A stretch of DNA of 64,000 bases from assembly GCA_009760885.1 (NCBI GenBank), contig CM019696.1, positions 47,972,074 through 48,036,073 on the forward strand, in the 5' to 3' direction. Shown here in pieces: positions 34,401 to 40,194 of the stretch. The notes beneath the pieces are model-generated. The model was not told the DNA's origin. It searched no databases and saw nothing but the letters and a program-made list of their open reading frames with translations. The position numbers were made by a program, and so were the translations under genes. Position 1 is the first letter of the stretch, and each line of letters begins with the position of its first letter. The DNA is from Achatina immaculata (lineage: Eukaryota; Mollusca; Gastropoda; Stylommatophora; Achatinidae).

Positions 34401-36675
34401 CTTTTTGTAGTAAAGTAAATTAGGTAAGATGTTTTTGTAGTAGAGGTAGATTAGGTGAATGCTTTTTGTAGTAAAGTAAATTAGGTAAGATGTTTTTGTA
34501 GTAGAGGTAGATTAGGTGAATGCTTTTTGTAGTAAAGTAAATTAGGTAAGATGTTTTTGTAGTAGAGGTAGATTAGGTGAATGCTTTTTGTAGTAAAGTA
34601 AATTAGGTAAGATGTTTTTGTAGTAGAGGTAGATTAGGTGAATGCTTTTTGTAGTAAAGGTAGATCAGGTAAGATGTTTTTGTAGTAGATGTAGATTAGG
34701 TGAATGCTTTTTGTAGTAAAAGGTAAATTAGGTACAATGTTTTTGTAGTAGAGGTAGATTAGGTGAATGCTTTTTGTAGTAAAGTAAATTAGGTACAATG
34801 TTTTTGTAGTAGAGGTAGATCAGGTAAGTGTTTTTGTAGTAAAGGTAGATCAGGTAAGATGTTTTTGTAGTAGATGTAGATTAGGTGAATGCTTTTTGTA
34901 GTAAAAGGTAAATTAGGTACAATGTTTTTGTAGTAGAGGTAGATCAGGTAAGTGTTTTTGTAGTAAAGGTAGATCAGGTAAGATGTTTTTGTAGCAGAGG
35001 TACATTAGATGAATGATTTTTGTAGTAAAGGTAAATTAGGTAAGATGTTTTTGTAGTAGAGGTAGATTAGGTGAATGTATTTGTAGTAAAGGTAGATCAG
35101 GTAAGCATTTTTGTAGTAAAAGTAGATCAGGTAAATGTATTTGTAGTAAAAGTAGATTAGGTAAGATGTTTTTATAGTCAAGGTAGATTAGGTAAGAAGT
35201 TTTTATAGTCAAGGTAGATTAGGTAAGATGTTTTTATAATCAAGGTAGATTAGGTAAGATGTTTTTATAATCAAGGTAGATTAGGTAAGATGTTTTTATA
35301 GTCAAGGTGGAGTAGGTAAGATGTTTTTATAATCAAGTTAGATTAGGTAAGATGTTTTTATATTCAAGGTAGATTAGGTAATATTTTTCATAAAAGAAGT
35401 ATATTAGATTAAGTGTTTTTATAGCAGAAATAGATTAATCAGATTAATATTTCTGAAAGCTTGACTGAAGATCTCTCTGCTACATTTTAAATATAGTCTA
35501 TGTCATCTTTAGAGTTTAATACGAGTGGAAATCACTAAGTAACTCACAAATTGAAATATTTTATCAGTGGCAGTTATCAAGTAGTATTTAAATATATCCT
35601 TAGATGGTACCATCATCCAACTTTATAATAGTTGTATGTAGGGGGCGCTGGAAGTTATGTGCGCATGTGCAAAGCAATAACAAAATGGCTACCCAACTGT
35701 TAGTGTGTACCAAAGAAGAACAGAGAAGTGTAGTGCGATTTTTGTGGGCTAAAAGACATTCAGTTGAGGACATTCATAAGGAAATGATTACAGTTTGTGC
35801 TGAAAAGTGTTTATCACGTAAAGCGGTCTGTAACTGGGTAAAAGAATTTTCTCAGAGACGTACTAAAATTGTTGACAAAGTCCGACTTGGCCGTCCTGTT
35901 CAGATTGCAACAGAAGCGACTGTGCAACATGTGAATGAGATTATCAGAGCTGATAGAAGTTCCAGAAGTATGGTGACAGTGTGAAGTTCTGTCGATGCTA
36001 CGGGATGCAATTCAAAGAAAACGTCCTTGTCTGCTGACTAGAGGTGTGCTTCTCCTTCATGACAATGCCAGAACACATACGGCTCGGTTAACCCAAGAGA
36101 AATTAACCATTTGGGTTGGGAAGTTCTTGAACATCCACCCTATAGTCCTGACTTAGCTCCAAGTGATTTTCCCCTGTTTGGTCCATTGAAAAACCACCTT
36201 GGCGGGAGAAGATTCTCGAGTAACGAAGAGGTGGAAACCATGGGTATTGCATCACTGATTACATGATGGGACAAATGCATCAATGTTGGTGGCAATTACG
36301 TTAAGAAATATGGGAATAATGTAGGTTCAAAAATTAAAAGTTTTCAAATTACTGTCACATTTAGTTTTTTTGTAACAGGTATTTGCGAGTTACTTAGTGA
36401 TTTCCCCTCCTATTTGTATTTGACTTTGGGATACATTTGTAGGAAAAGTACTTGTGTATACACAAACTGATACTCACGGTTGTGTGTAACTGTACAAGAC
36501 TTCCTGATTTTGCATGTTTCAGGAATCCTTGGTTATTAAGAACTCCCAGTTTCTGCTGGAAATGGTGATGGGAAAGATTGAATCTTTATACACGTCTCGC
36601 AATATCCAGTTTCCCGGTCAGTTACAACAAATCAACGCTCACTTCCGCAAGCTGAAGTCCATGGTCAGCAAGTGA
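1348..36675 (+). CDS. exoc8: Exocyst complex component 8 (Exo84), split gene, 14 exons found, two gaps
   Basis: EXOC8/Exo84 is a subunit of the octameric exocyst that tethers secretory vesicles to the plasma membrane; its PH domain binds active Ral GTPase in animals. The placed exons are 1348-1402, 4649-4798, 8345-8440, 14310-14410, 21445-21598, 23521-23662, 24380-24523, 25145-25196, 25979-26123, 28592-28799, 30090-30209, 31393-31495, 32163-32353 and 36523-36675. All introns are GT-AG and phases agree at every junction except exon 4 to 5. Family-typical blocks are visible: FIETAREIS and EMYQLSHML (N-terminal coiled region), FLLEKVEGC before the PH domain, LAVVNVRD and LMFPESHMYQ (PH second half), LPEDLDMYIAQRNFEGAVDL, SPERSLRGGP and VTQLIRLG (Exo84 C-terminal helical region). 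The exons total about 604 codons against roughly 700-730 in animal relatives; one PH-domain exon is missing and exon 10 is frameshifted. Identification is from remembered family sequence, without an alignment. Confidence 0.93.
1810..2275 (+). mobile_element. Decayed LINE ORF2 C-terminal fragment
   Basis: The + strand reads PILLYGSESWTIGKSAQKSL, EAAEMWFIRRML and GRKVRGRPREMILDSLTGW with several stops between. These are the C-terminal motifs of non-LTR ORF2 proteins. It ends with a TGATAATGATGATGAA tail typical of short-repeat LINE 3' ends. It is a different family from the fragments at 14.9, 40.2 and 49.5 kb, and the same type as 57840-58215. Confidence 0.7.
2290..2470 (+). mobile_element. tRNA-headed SINE
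   Basis: An A-box-like GTGGTTAGTGCACTGG near 2301 and a B-box GGTTCGAATCC near 2338 have tRNA spacing, followed by unrelated sequence and an A/T homopolymer near 2440-2470. I see no clover-leaf complete enough for a functional tRNA. Confidence 0.6.
2811..3165 (-). mobile_element. GIY-YIG endonuclease domain of Penelope type
   Basis: On the minus strand an open frame reads SRNVIYVIVCKRCRITYIGE followed by TGLRLGDRMQKHL, PVPNHFNGPNH and LENRCIQNYGTLEPHGLN. This is the GIY-YIG nuclease core (IY, YIGET, an arginine helix and a late glutamate) with the N-terminal CKRC cysteines seen in Penelope-like elements. It is in frame with the LINE-type sequence upstream (minus-strand sense). The frame ends at a stop near 2811. 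Confidence 0.75.
3160..4250 (-). mobile_element. Non-LTR retrotransposon reverse transcriptase, degenerate
   Basis: On the minus strand the RT motifs appear in order: WPKEWKRTVFIPLPKKGN, CTNYRMAALISHASKILL, QAGFRQGRGSRDHIFNIR, SFIDYSKAFDCV, then the catalytic YADD box in the frame covering about 3500-3530, and SFEYLGSLLTNNGDTMREI. Frameshifts occur between 3470 and 3757. It lies antisense inside EXOC8 intron 1. The clade is uncertain. Confidence 0.85.
4251..4648. other. Rest of EXOC8 intron 1, nothing recognised
   Basis: AT-rich sequence with a poly-pyrimidine approach to the exon 2 acceptor. No coding or repeat structure was recognised. Confidence 0.4.
4649..4798 (+). CDS. exoc8: EXOC8 exon 2
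   Basis: Acceptor CCCTACAG ends at 4648 and donor GTAAGTG starts at 4799. It encodes a helical segment ending in KNVYKNYSQFIETAREIS, the most conserved N-terminal block of Exo84 proteins. It enters and leaves in phase 1. Confidence 0.92.
5042..5300. repeat. 25-bp tandem array in intron 2
   Basis: About ten copies of a 25-bp unit of the form GTCTGCATCAGACATCTGTA plus GGAAA. It contains the short palindrome-like TCAGACATCTG. Confidence 0.9.
5568..5776. repeat. 37-bp purine-rich tandem array in intron 2
   Basis: Five to six copies of a unit beginning GCACTTAAGATGGGAGAG and continuing with AAAG-rich sequence. Copy lengths vary slightly in the purine tract. Confidence 0.9.
5951..8175. repeat. 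2.2-kb array of 60/80-bp units with 954-bp higher-order period
   Basis: Built from a 20-bp module ATAGGTTAATTGGAACATG(A) and a module containing TATTTATGAAACCTTGG; most units are 60 bp with occasional extra 20-bp modules. The order of variants between 5955 and 6908 recurs from 6909 with an offset of 954 bp, so the array is itself a tandem duplication. Open minus-strand frames (MFQLTYHVPINQ...) are artefacts of the 60-bp period. Confidence 0.95.
8345..8440 (+). CDS. exoc8: EXOC8 exon 3
   Basis: Acceptor GGTTTACAG ends at 8344; donor GTAGGA starts at 8441. It encodes EGEMYQLSHMLSDQKSLMSS and the MEMSLV stretch, continuing the N-terminal coiled region. It lies just after the 2.2-kb array of 60-bp repeats. 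Confidence 0.92.
8655..9520. repeat. 81-bp tandem array in intron 3
   Basis: Ten to eleven nearly identical copies of an 81-bp unit containing AGGGTTTCTCACCATTTTCT and ACATGAGTGGGCCCTGC. One copy lacks two bases in TATATATT. Confidence 0.95.
9709..10165. repeat. 47-bp tandem array, copy 1
   Basis: About nine copies of a 47-bp unit containing TCTCCTTTGTGGTGTTTGTC and ATTATGTC. Because 47 is not divisible by three, each frame cycles through all phases and all three + frames stay open for about 150 codons; this is not coding evidence. Confidence 0.95.
10545..11423 (+). mobile_element. Tc1 element, 3'-truncated by segmental duplication
   Basis: It begins with terminal repeat CTGTCCAAAAAAAAA after a TA dinucleotide and carries the N-terminal helix-turn-helix (SQNQVARHLNVQQSTISRLW) and part of the catalytic region up to FAQNWVDEAPP, where the duplication junction cuts it. 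It has the same internal stops as the full copy. Confidence 0.88.
11424..13220. repeat. Segmental tandem duplication, copy 2 (1.80 kb)
   Basis: Same content as 9624-11423 with an offset of 1801 bp before and 1797 bp after the internal array. This copy continues into the rest of the Tc1 element, so it keeps the original right flank. Confidence 0.9.
11509..11965. repeat. 46/47-bp tandem array, copy 2
   Basis: The counterpart of 9709-10165 in the duplicated segment. Several units have TTT where copy 1 has TTTT in the AGAGGTTTTGTGTC part. Confidence 0.95.
12342..13872 (+). mobile_element. Tc1 (DD34E) transposon, full length, dead
   Basis: Length about 1.53 kb, with inverted ends CTGTCCAAAAAAA near 12344 and TTTTTTTGGACAG ending at 13870, each next to a TA target dinucleotide. 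The transposase reads from the helix-turn-helix near 12640 through VWFNDESSF, VFQQDNARPHSA and SPDMNPIEHL, giving D, D and E with 34 residues between the last two. Three in-frame stops break it (after HHSG at 12837-12839, after HHSQN near 13049, after IEHL near 13496). Inserted in EXOC8 intron 3. Confidence 0.92.
12550..13680 (+). pseudogene. Tc1 transposase pseudogene
   Basis: The cut-and-paste transposase of the element at 12342-13872, about 340 residues if read through the stops, as usual for Tc1. Apart from three stops it stays in one frame with all three catalytic residues, so it decayed recently. It ends SLIDASRGHTPY. The copy at 10753-11440 shares the first two stops, so they arose before the duplication. 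Confidence 0.88.
14025..14275. repeat. Degenerate ~60-bp repeat before exon 4
   Basis: Three to four imperfect copies of a unit with GATATTACTTTATATTCTGTGG and a T-rich stretch, ending about 35 bp before the exon 4 acceptor. Confidence 0.7.
14310..14410 (+). CDS. exoc8: EXOC8 exon 4
   Basis: Acceptor TTTATCGCAG ends at 14309; donor GTGAGT starts at 14411. It encodes an acidic/lysine-rich linker (KKEEKTESPEEETK) followed by NLAFLLEKVEGCS, the block that precedes the PH domain. It ends in phase 0, so it cannot join in frame to the next recognised exon at 21445, which begins with one leftover base. Confidence 0.92.
14448..14590 (+). mobile_element. tRNA-headed SINE fragment
   Basis: An A-box-like GCATGAGCAGTTTAGACA and a B-box-like TGTGTTCAGAATCTAG surround TGACCTGCCTTCTAACCAGG. 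The last stretch of this window (from about 63940) has the same TGACCTGCC core, suggesting one family. Confidence 0.5.
14938..15625 (-). mobile_element. LINE 3' end (family L-a), copy 1
   Basis: Minus-strand C-terminal ORF2 sequence with frameshifts; it shares with the copies at 40.2 and 49.5 kb the 3' terminus around ATCCTTCCCATGC and the sequence that encodes QRKRGRP in the others. The three copies end at the same place, as expected for a LINE family with 5' truncation. Confidence 0.8.
15660..16255. repeat. 21-bp degenerate tandem array
   Basis: About 28 imperfect copies of GCTGAAACAGTTCAGTTTGTT. The minus-strand open frame (FSNKLNC repeats) follows from the 21-bp period. Confidence 0.9.
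16440..17325. repeat. 47-bp tandem array in intron 4
   Basis: About nineteen copies of a unit containing GTTTGATCAGTGATGGAGGG, TTGATATG and CCTCATGATAGTGG. Three consecutive copies near 17140-17230 lack the GATAGTGG piece. It ends next to a possible acceptor TTCTTGGTCAG at 17333. Confidence 0.95.
17490..20206. repeat. 34-bp tandem array, 2.7 kb, intron 4
   Basis: About eighty copies of a unit of the form CACTGAACTGCTATTTCTCA plus TGTTTGATTTATTT. Up to about 18480 copies are near perfect; after that almost every copy has one-base losses in TTT or TTTT runs. Confidence 0.95.
20205..20690. repeat. 37-bp tandem array in intron 4
   Basis: Thirteen copies of a unit with CAGGTAGGTTTGAAATGATT and GCCACCTGGATACCACA; it directly abuts the 34-bp array. 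Variants change in order from left to right. Confidence 0.95.
20780..21118 (-). mobile_element. tRNA-headed SINE, minus strand
   Basis: On the minus strand a TGGCGTGGTGCACTCATC A-box and GGTTTGATTC B-box lie between about 21100 and 21050, followed by a body across GGTACCTGGGGGTTTCCC. Inserted 330 bp upstream of the exon 5 acceptor. Confidence 0.55.
21445..21598 (+). CDS. exoc8: EXOC8 exon 5 (second half of PH domain)
   Basis: Acceptor ATGTTTGCCAG ends at 21444; donor GTCAGT starts at 21599. It encodes GPMRYRFQGLYELDSLAVVN then VRDTGPVKNAFKILMFPESH, the C-terminal strands of the Exo84 PH domain, which is the Ral-binding surface in animals. It starts with one leftover base and ends in phase 0. 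Confidence 0.95.
21795..21960. repeat. ~36-bp tandem repeat in intron 5
   Basis: Four to five copies of a unit with GTTCCTTTATCCTAGCCACC and TGGAACAGGCTG. Confidence 0.85.
22545..23210. repeat. 46-bp tandem array in intron 5
   Basis: About fourteen copies of a unit with GAGCAAGTGGTTAGAGTACC and CTCATCCTTACTGTTTATC. A run of variants repeats about 230 bp later, hinting at a block duplication inside the array. Confidence 0.9.
23521..23662 (+). CDS. exoc8: EXOC8 exon 6 (PH C-terminal helix and charged linker)
   Basis: Acceptor TTATTACAG ends at 23520; donor GTATGA starts at 23663. It encodes RQWLDALEDTKKKKAVRDKQ and an alanine/glutamine-rich helix. The WL-ALEDTK block is the last helix of the PH domain. 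The exon tail and donor resemble the unit of the 33-bp array that follows. Confidence 0.93.
23650..23910. repeat. 33-bp tandem array starting at the exon 6 donor
   Basis: Seven copies of a unit with GTGATGTATCCAGAAGTTTG and ATTGGTTAGTGTT. Its first, divergent copy is the exon 6 tail and donor: GATGTTTCCAAAA|GTATGA aligns with GATGTATCCAGAA|GTTTGA. Confidence 0.85.
24380..24523 (+). CDS. exoc8: EXOC8 exon 7
   Basis: It encodes LQELPEDLDMYIAQRNFEGA then VDLVEK, a highly conserved Exo84 block. Phase requires the acceptor at TTTCTTGAG (ending 24379), not the second AG eight bases downstream in TTTCAG, which would put the exon out of frame. Donor GTTGGA starts at 24524 and is weak. Confidence 0.88.
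25145..25196 (+). CDS. exoc8: EXOC8 exon 8
   Basis: A 52-base exon between acceptor TTCTTTCCAG (ends 25144) and donor GTAAAA (25197). It encodes NEYLTECPSGPTLKEF, matching the short linker after the VDLxEK block. Both phases fit the neighbours. Confidence 0.88.
25310..25850. repeat. 32-bp tandem array in intron 8
   Basis: About sixteen copies of a unit with GTGTGATATGTGTAAATCTG and TTGATGAAGATA, with some one- to three-base length variants. Confidence 0.92.
25979..26123 (+). CDS. exoc8: EXOC8 exon 9
   Basis: Acceptor TTTAATACAG ends at 25978; donor GTTGTC starts at 26124. It encodes RIDHRVKQLTDGLMNELQVS and PERSLRGGPRAARRAVTQLI then RLGRSAQ, the signature start of the Exo84 C-terminal domain. 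Confidence 0.95.
26722..27065. repeat. 24/27-bp tandem array in intron 9
   Basis: About thirteen copies of TTCATATTTTGTGCTCATAT plus CATTTTG. All three + frames stay open because unit lengths are near multiples of three; no coding meaning. Confidence 0.92.
27200..27778. repeat. 20-bp tandem array in intron 9, block 1
   Basis: About 28 copies of ACTTGATACACAGACTTATG with GGG/GGC/GAC variants before TTGATAC. Units alternate in a recurring three-unit order. Confidence 0.93.
28214..28402. repeat. 20-bp tandem array in intron 9, block 2
   Basis: Nine copies of GCTTGATACACAAACTGATG, clearly the same family as 27200-27778, separated by about 440 bp of unrelated sequence. It lies 190 bp upstream of exon 10. 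Confidence 0.92.
28592..28799 (+). pseudogene. exoc8: EXOC8 exon 10 with internal deletion and frameshift
   Basis: Acceptor TTCTTAAACAG ends at 28591; donor GTAGGA starts at 28800. The frame opens ACELFLQNRSAIIKYNIRQL and continues to KEFIKAFPDNN, then meets a TGA at 28763-28765. From 28761 a different frame reads ADCVVLAKSHCEE, which is the family sequence expected some 35 residues later. The intervening residues (the GCYSAFVVW region in relatives) are absent. The flanks are well preserved, so this is one sharp deletion rather than general decay. It may be an assembly error or a null allele. Confidence 0.85.
28787..29080. repeat. 58-bp array made from the exon 10 splice donor
   Basis: Five copies of a 58-bp unit, each holding CACTG-GAGGAG|GTAGGAG. 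The first copy is the real 3' end of exon 10 (donor at 28800); GT repeats at 28858, 28916, 28974 and 29032. About 12 exonic bases and 46 intronic bases form the unit. Confidence 0.9.
29450..29747. repeat. 38-bp tandem array in intron 10
   Basis: Eight copies of a unit with AGTCTAGCCACTATAATCTC and TACATAAAGCACTTTAAT. Confidence 0.93.
29795..29900 (+). mobile_element. Possible tRNA-headed SINE
   Basis: TTTCAGTGGGCTGAGCGTCC resembles an A-box and GGGTCTATACCCTA a B-box at about tRNA spacing. The tail is unclear. Confidence 0.35.
30090..30209 (+). CDS. exoc8: EXOC8 exon 11
   Basis: Forty codons in phase 0 on both sides: acceptor TTGTTCTCAG ends at 30089 and donor GTGAGT starts at 30210. It encodes LSAIGLDIEFCLALLLDISI and QQVIEEKRDQIIDGIKYRAH, equivalent to the L-IGLDLTF block of relatives. 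The last 37 or so bases of the exon and its donor are the seed unit of the array downstream. Confidence 0.92.
30172..31190. repeat. Array made from the exon 11 splice donor (49- and 33-bp units)
   Basis: The seed is the end of exon 11 (from GATCAGATCATTGATGGG) plus its donor. The first part (to about 30650) uses 49-bp and 32-bp units; the second uses about sixteen 33-bp units with ATTAAGAGGTCAGATCATAG. CTCATGTGAGTAG occurs 26 times including the genuine site; one further copy has GTGAAT. The 33-bp part is open as AHVSRLRGQII repeats in the exon's own frame. Confidence 0.93.
31393..31495 (+). CDS. exoc8: EXOC8 exon 12
   Basis: Acceptor TTTGTTTCCAG ends at 31392; donor GTGAGA starts at 31496. 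It encodes DDLWRPMNHLTQADCEKYVA and a following helix ending KSYVY. It matches the W-R-MN-LT segment of the Exo84 C-terminal domain. It ends in phase 1. Confidence 0.9.
31875..32162. repeat. ~55-bp array abutting the exon 13 acceptor
   Basis: Four to five copies of a unit with GATTATGAAAGTGGATGATT and GGTGATGTGTTTATG. The last partial copy (GATGATTGATGATGTTTTTA) runs directly into TTTATCAACAG, the exon 13 acceptor. Confidence 0.88.
32163..32353 (+). CDS. exoc8: EXOC8 exon 13
   Basis: Acceptor TTTATCAACAG ends at 32162; donor GTATAA starts at 32354. It encodes C-terminal helices (ISITMNSMQFAKISVNF, LLKLFTTELEQFI, IEESLKCGKFKKE). An array abuts the acceptor upstream and three 22-bp copies of the donor start follow it. 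Confidence 0.92.
32352..32420. repeat. 22-bp triplication at the exon 13 donor
   Basis: Three copies of GGTATAAACATCACATCAGA plus AT; the first G belongs to exon 13 and the first GTATAA is its donor, so two decoy donors follow at 22-bp steps. Confidence 0.88.
32785..35400. repeat. 61-bp tandem array, 2.6 kb, intron 13
   Basis: About forty copies of a composite unit of two diverged half-units, GTTTTTGTAGTAGAGGTAGA and CTTTTTGTAGTAAAGTAAAT, each ending in TTAGGT. The central copies (33300-34640) are almost identical; copies decay toward the right end, where single half-units of about 27-30 bp appear. Confidence 0.95.
35522..36410 (+). mobile_element. mariner-like element, internally deleted
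   Basis: Terminal repeats CGAGTGGAAATCACTAAGTA and its partner GGAGGGGAAATCACTAAGTA (reverse complement, ending 36410) flank 889 bp and are bordered by TA on both sides. Known mariners are about 1.3 kb, so roughly 0.4 kb is missing. Inserted in EXOC8 intron 13, + orientation. Confidence 0.88.
35685..36260 (+). pseudogene. mariner transposase remnant
   Basis: From the ATG at 35685 the frame carries the N-terminal helix-turn-helix domain (KEEQRSVVRFLWAKRHSVED, SRKAVCNWVKEFSQ, RLGRPVQIATEATV) and stops near 35984. Downstream frames give GVLLLHDNARTHTA (second catalytic Asp) and HPPYSPDLAPSDFPLF (third catalytic Asp). The part with the first catalytic Asp is lost in the internal deletion. Confidence 0.85.
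36523..36675 (+). CDS. exoc8: EXOC8 exon 14 (stop codon)
   Basis: Acceptor TGCATGTTTCAG ends at 36522. Fifty codons follow, including SQFLLEMVMGKIE and a basic tail ending RKLKSMVSK, with a TGA stop at 36673-36675. It matches the position of the final Exo84 helix. Confidence 0.92.
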   Translation, partial: ESLVIKNSQFLLEMVMGKIESLYTSRNIQFPGQLQQINAHFRKLKSMVSK

Positions 36676-36779
36676 CCACTCATGGGAGAGCTTCAACAGA
36701 TGTCATAAACATCATCAGCGTGTTGCCTCCATTGTATCATATGTTCATCTTAATTGCTATAGGTGTGCACATAATTTGA

Positions 36780-36785
36780 AATAAA
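36780..36785 (+). promoter_or_regulatory. Polyadenylation signal of EXOC8
   Basis: AATAAA lies 105 bases after the stop codon. Another AATAAA near 40006 could serve a longer form, but the region between is filled with tandem repeats, so the proximal one is preferred. Confidence 0.5.
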
Positions 36786-37094
36786 GCAGAACTTAGACTA
36801 GTCATCAAAATGAGAAGAACACACAATTCTCTACCACATCCAGCATGTAGAAACCAGTTTAGCAGATGTGACATTCTGTGTTTGTTGTCTGTCCACATGA
36901 ACACTCACACTCAGTAAACAGAACAAGGTAATGCTACTGTCTGCACAGAATGTATGTATGCTTTGTTTCATAACGCGTATATTTAAGCTTGCGTACCAGC
37001 ATTGACACAGCTTTTAGAGCTGTTATCATTGACATTTTATTAAACATCAGGGTCACCCAGGAGGTGATGAGCCCAGGACATCACTGTCACTCTA

Positions 37095-38290
37095 ACCACA
37101 ACACTAGGAAGCAGACATCCTGGTCTAGCAACAACACTAGGAAGCAGATATAGCAACAACACTAGGAAGCAGATATAGCAACAACACTAGGAAGCAGATA
37201 TAGCAACAACACTAGGAAGCAGATATAGCAACAACACTAGGAAGCAGATATAGCAACAACACTAGGAAGCAGACATCCTGGTCTAGCAACAACACTAGGA
37301 AGCAGATATAGCAGCAACACTAGGAAGCAGACATCCTGGTCTAGCAACAACACTAGGAAGCAGATATAGCAACAACACTAGGAAGCAGATATAGCAACAA
37401 CACTAGGAAGCAGATATAGCAGCAACACTAGGAAGCAGACATCCTGGTCTAGCAACAACACTAGGAAGCAGATATAGCAGCAACACTAGGAAGCAGACAT
37501 CCTGGTCTAGCAACAACACTAGGAAGCAGATATAGCAACAACACTAGGAAGCAGATATAGCAACAACACTAGGAAGCAGACATCCTGGTCTAGCAACAAC
37601 ACTAGGAAGCAGACATCCTGGTCTAGCAACAACACTAGGAAGCAGACATCCTGGTCTAGCAGCAACACTAGGAAGCAGACATCCTGGTCTAGCAACAACA
37701 CTAGGAAGCAGATATAGCAACAACACTAGGAAGCAGATATAGCAACAACACTAGGAAGCAGATATAGCAGCAACACTAGGAAGCAGACATCCTGGTCTAG
37801 CAACAACACTAGGAAGCAGATATAGCAGCAACACTAGGAAGCAGACATCCTGGTCTAGCAACAACACTAGGAAGCAGATATAGCAACAACACTAGGAAGC
37901 AGATATAGCAGCAACACTAGGAAGCAGATATAGCAACAACACTAGGAAGCAGATATAGCAACAACACTAGGAAGCAGATATAGCAACAACACTAGGAGGC
38001 AGATATCCTGGTCTATCAACAACACTAGGAGGCAGACATCCTGGTCTATCAACAACACTAGGAGGCAGACATCCTGGTCTAGCAACAACACTAGGAAGCA
38101 GACATCCTGGTCTAGAAACAACACTAGGAGGCAGACATCCTGGTCTAGAAACAACACTAGGAGGCAGACATCCTGGTCTAGCAACAACACTAGGAGGCAG
38201 ACATCCTGGTCTAGCAACAACACTAGGAGGCAGACATCCTGGTCTAGCAACAACACTAGGAGGCAGACATCCTGGTCTATCAACAACATA
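37095..38290. repeat. 25/33-bp tandem array in the EXOC8 3' flank
   Basis: About forty copies of CAACAACACTAGGAAGCAGA followed by either TATAG (25-bp unit) or CATCCTGGTCTAG (33-bp unit). From 37990 nearly all are the 33-bp form with GGAGGCAGA; the two forms mix to the left. Confidence 0.95.
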
Positions 38291-38630
38291 TCTTCAGGCT
38301 GGTTATCATGATATCAAAGTCCAATAATGGACTCACCACTTCAGTGAATGAGATGTTTGTCCTTAAGTTGTTAAAAAGATTTTCCAGTGATTCTTAAAGT
38401 AATGGACTCACCACTTGAATTAAGGAGACATTTGTCTTAAGCTGTTAAAGATTTTTTGCTGAATCTAACAGATGCTGCAGACTTTATGATGAAAAAAAAA
38501 AAAATTGCTTGTGCACATGAAATTATTTGTCTTTGTTACGTGAGCTTTTACCTGCATTTTGCTTGCTCAGCCAAGCATGGCAAAGCAGTAAGGTGCACAC
38601 ACAGATATTGGTAGGAACCACTGTCTGGTG
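38291..38630. other. Short spacer with two imperfect ~80-bp copies
   Basis: AATGGACTCACCACTT occurs twice about 80 bp apart with similar flanks. Nothing else recognised. Confidence 0.4.
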
Positions 38631-39146
38631 GACAATGACACTGTCCTCCTTGTGTGTGTATGAGGTGGACAATGATGCTGTCCTCCTTGTGCAAGTATGA
38701 GGTAGACAATAATCCTGTCCTCCTTGTGCATGTATGAGGTAGACAATGATCCTGTCCTCCTTGTGCATGTATGAGGTGGACAATGATGCTGTCCTCCTTG
38801 TGCATGTATGAGGTGGACAATGACGCTGTCCTCTTCGTGCGTGTATGGTGTAGACAATGATGCTGTCCTCCTTGTGCATGTATGAGGTGAACAATGATGC
38901 TGTCCTCTTCATGCATGTATGATGTAGACAATGACACTGTCCTTGTGCATGTATGAGGTGGACATTGACACTGTCCTCCTTGTGCATGTATGAGGTGGAC
39001 AATGATGCTGTCCTCCTTGTGCATGTATGAGGTGGACAATGACACTGTCATCCTTGTGCATGTATGAGGTGGACAGTGATGCTGTCCTCCTTATGCATGT
39101 ATGAGGTGGACAGTGATGCTGTCCTCCTTGTGCATGTATGAGATGA
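38630..39146. repeat. 37-bp tandem array
   Basis: About fourteen copies of a unit with GTATGAGGTGGACAATGATG and CTGTCCTCCTTGTGCAT. Open minus-strand frames (HTCTRRTASLSTSYMHKED) come from the period. Confidence 0.95.
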
Positions 39147-39439
39147 TCAAATATATTCAGAAGTTGCTTGAGCCCAGTATGCTCATGACAGAGAAGTTCC
39201 ATCATTGAACTGAAAATTTCAGAACCATATAAAGCAGACAGAAAAACACATTCTGACTGACAGAACTTCTGTTTCACATGGTGTCTGGGAAATTATGAAA
39301 TGATTTTAAATTATGTTACCAGGTCTTGTAAAGAGAGAGGAGAGATTTCTGTCATTTATTATTCTCATATGAAATTTCTTTCAGTTTGCTCATATGAAAT
39401 TTATAATTGCCTGTATGAATTTTGCTGTTTATTCCCATT

Positions 39440-39855
39440 TGCAGTTCCTCTCATTGACATTTCTACCATTATTCCAGTATGATATTTCTACCATTATTCC
39501 AATATGACATTTCTCTCAGTCTTTCATTCTCATATTTCTACCATTATTCCAGTATGACATTTCTCTCACTATTTTCATATGACATTTCTATCATTATTTC
39601 AATACTGACATTTTTCTCAGTATTATCATATGACATTTCTACCACAGTTTCGATACTGACATTTCTTTTGCTAATCTCATATGACATTTGCATCATTGTT
39701 TCATTATGACATTTCTACCATTATTCCAGTATGACATTTCTCCCACTGTCCCATATATTTCTATCATTATTCTAGTATGACATATCTCGCACTATTCTCA
39801 TATGACATTTCTACCATTATTCCACTATGACATTTCTCTCAGTATTCCACCACTT
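39440..39855. repeat. Degenerate ~23/46-bp repeat
   Basis: Irregular copies of TATGACATTTCTACCATTAT and TTCCAGTATGACATTTCTC. Old compared with neighbouring arrays. Confidence 0.8.
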
Positions 39856-40194
39856 GTGTGTATTACAGACACAATCATACAAACATTCAAATGTTTGGAG
39901 GAGTATGGACAAAATGAATGATTTCAGCAGAGTTTAGTGTCCATGTTTTTTGTACCAGCTTTCAGTGCTGGATACATAAACTAAAGCTTAATAGTTTATA
40001 TGTGGAAATAAAGAACAGTTTATAACAAGGATGTCTTTGTGATTGTTTGCTATTACATAAACCAGATCCCCTCCCCCCTCCACACTGGCAGCATAGCCTG
40101 GGATGTGGGTTACTTACAGGCACAGGTTCAATATGTTTGTCTTGTTCTGTGAATATCATATGTGTGGACATTATGTTCTTTTGTTCATTACTTT
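39856..40194. other. Unique spacer, nothing recognised
   Basis: AT-rich sequence with one AATAAA near 40006 and a short CT-rich CCCCTCCCCCCTCC near 40068. No supported coding frame. Confidence 0.3.

Noticed and set aside
36681..37094. Additional EXOC8 coding exon downstream
   Set aside because: Exon 14 ends with a stop at the position expected from relatives and a polyadenylation signal follows 105 bases later.
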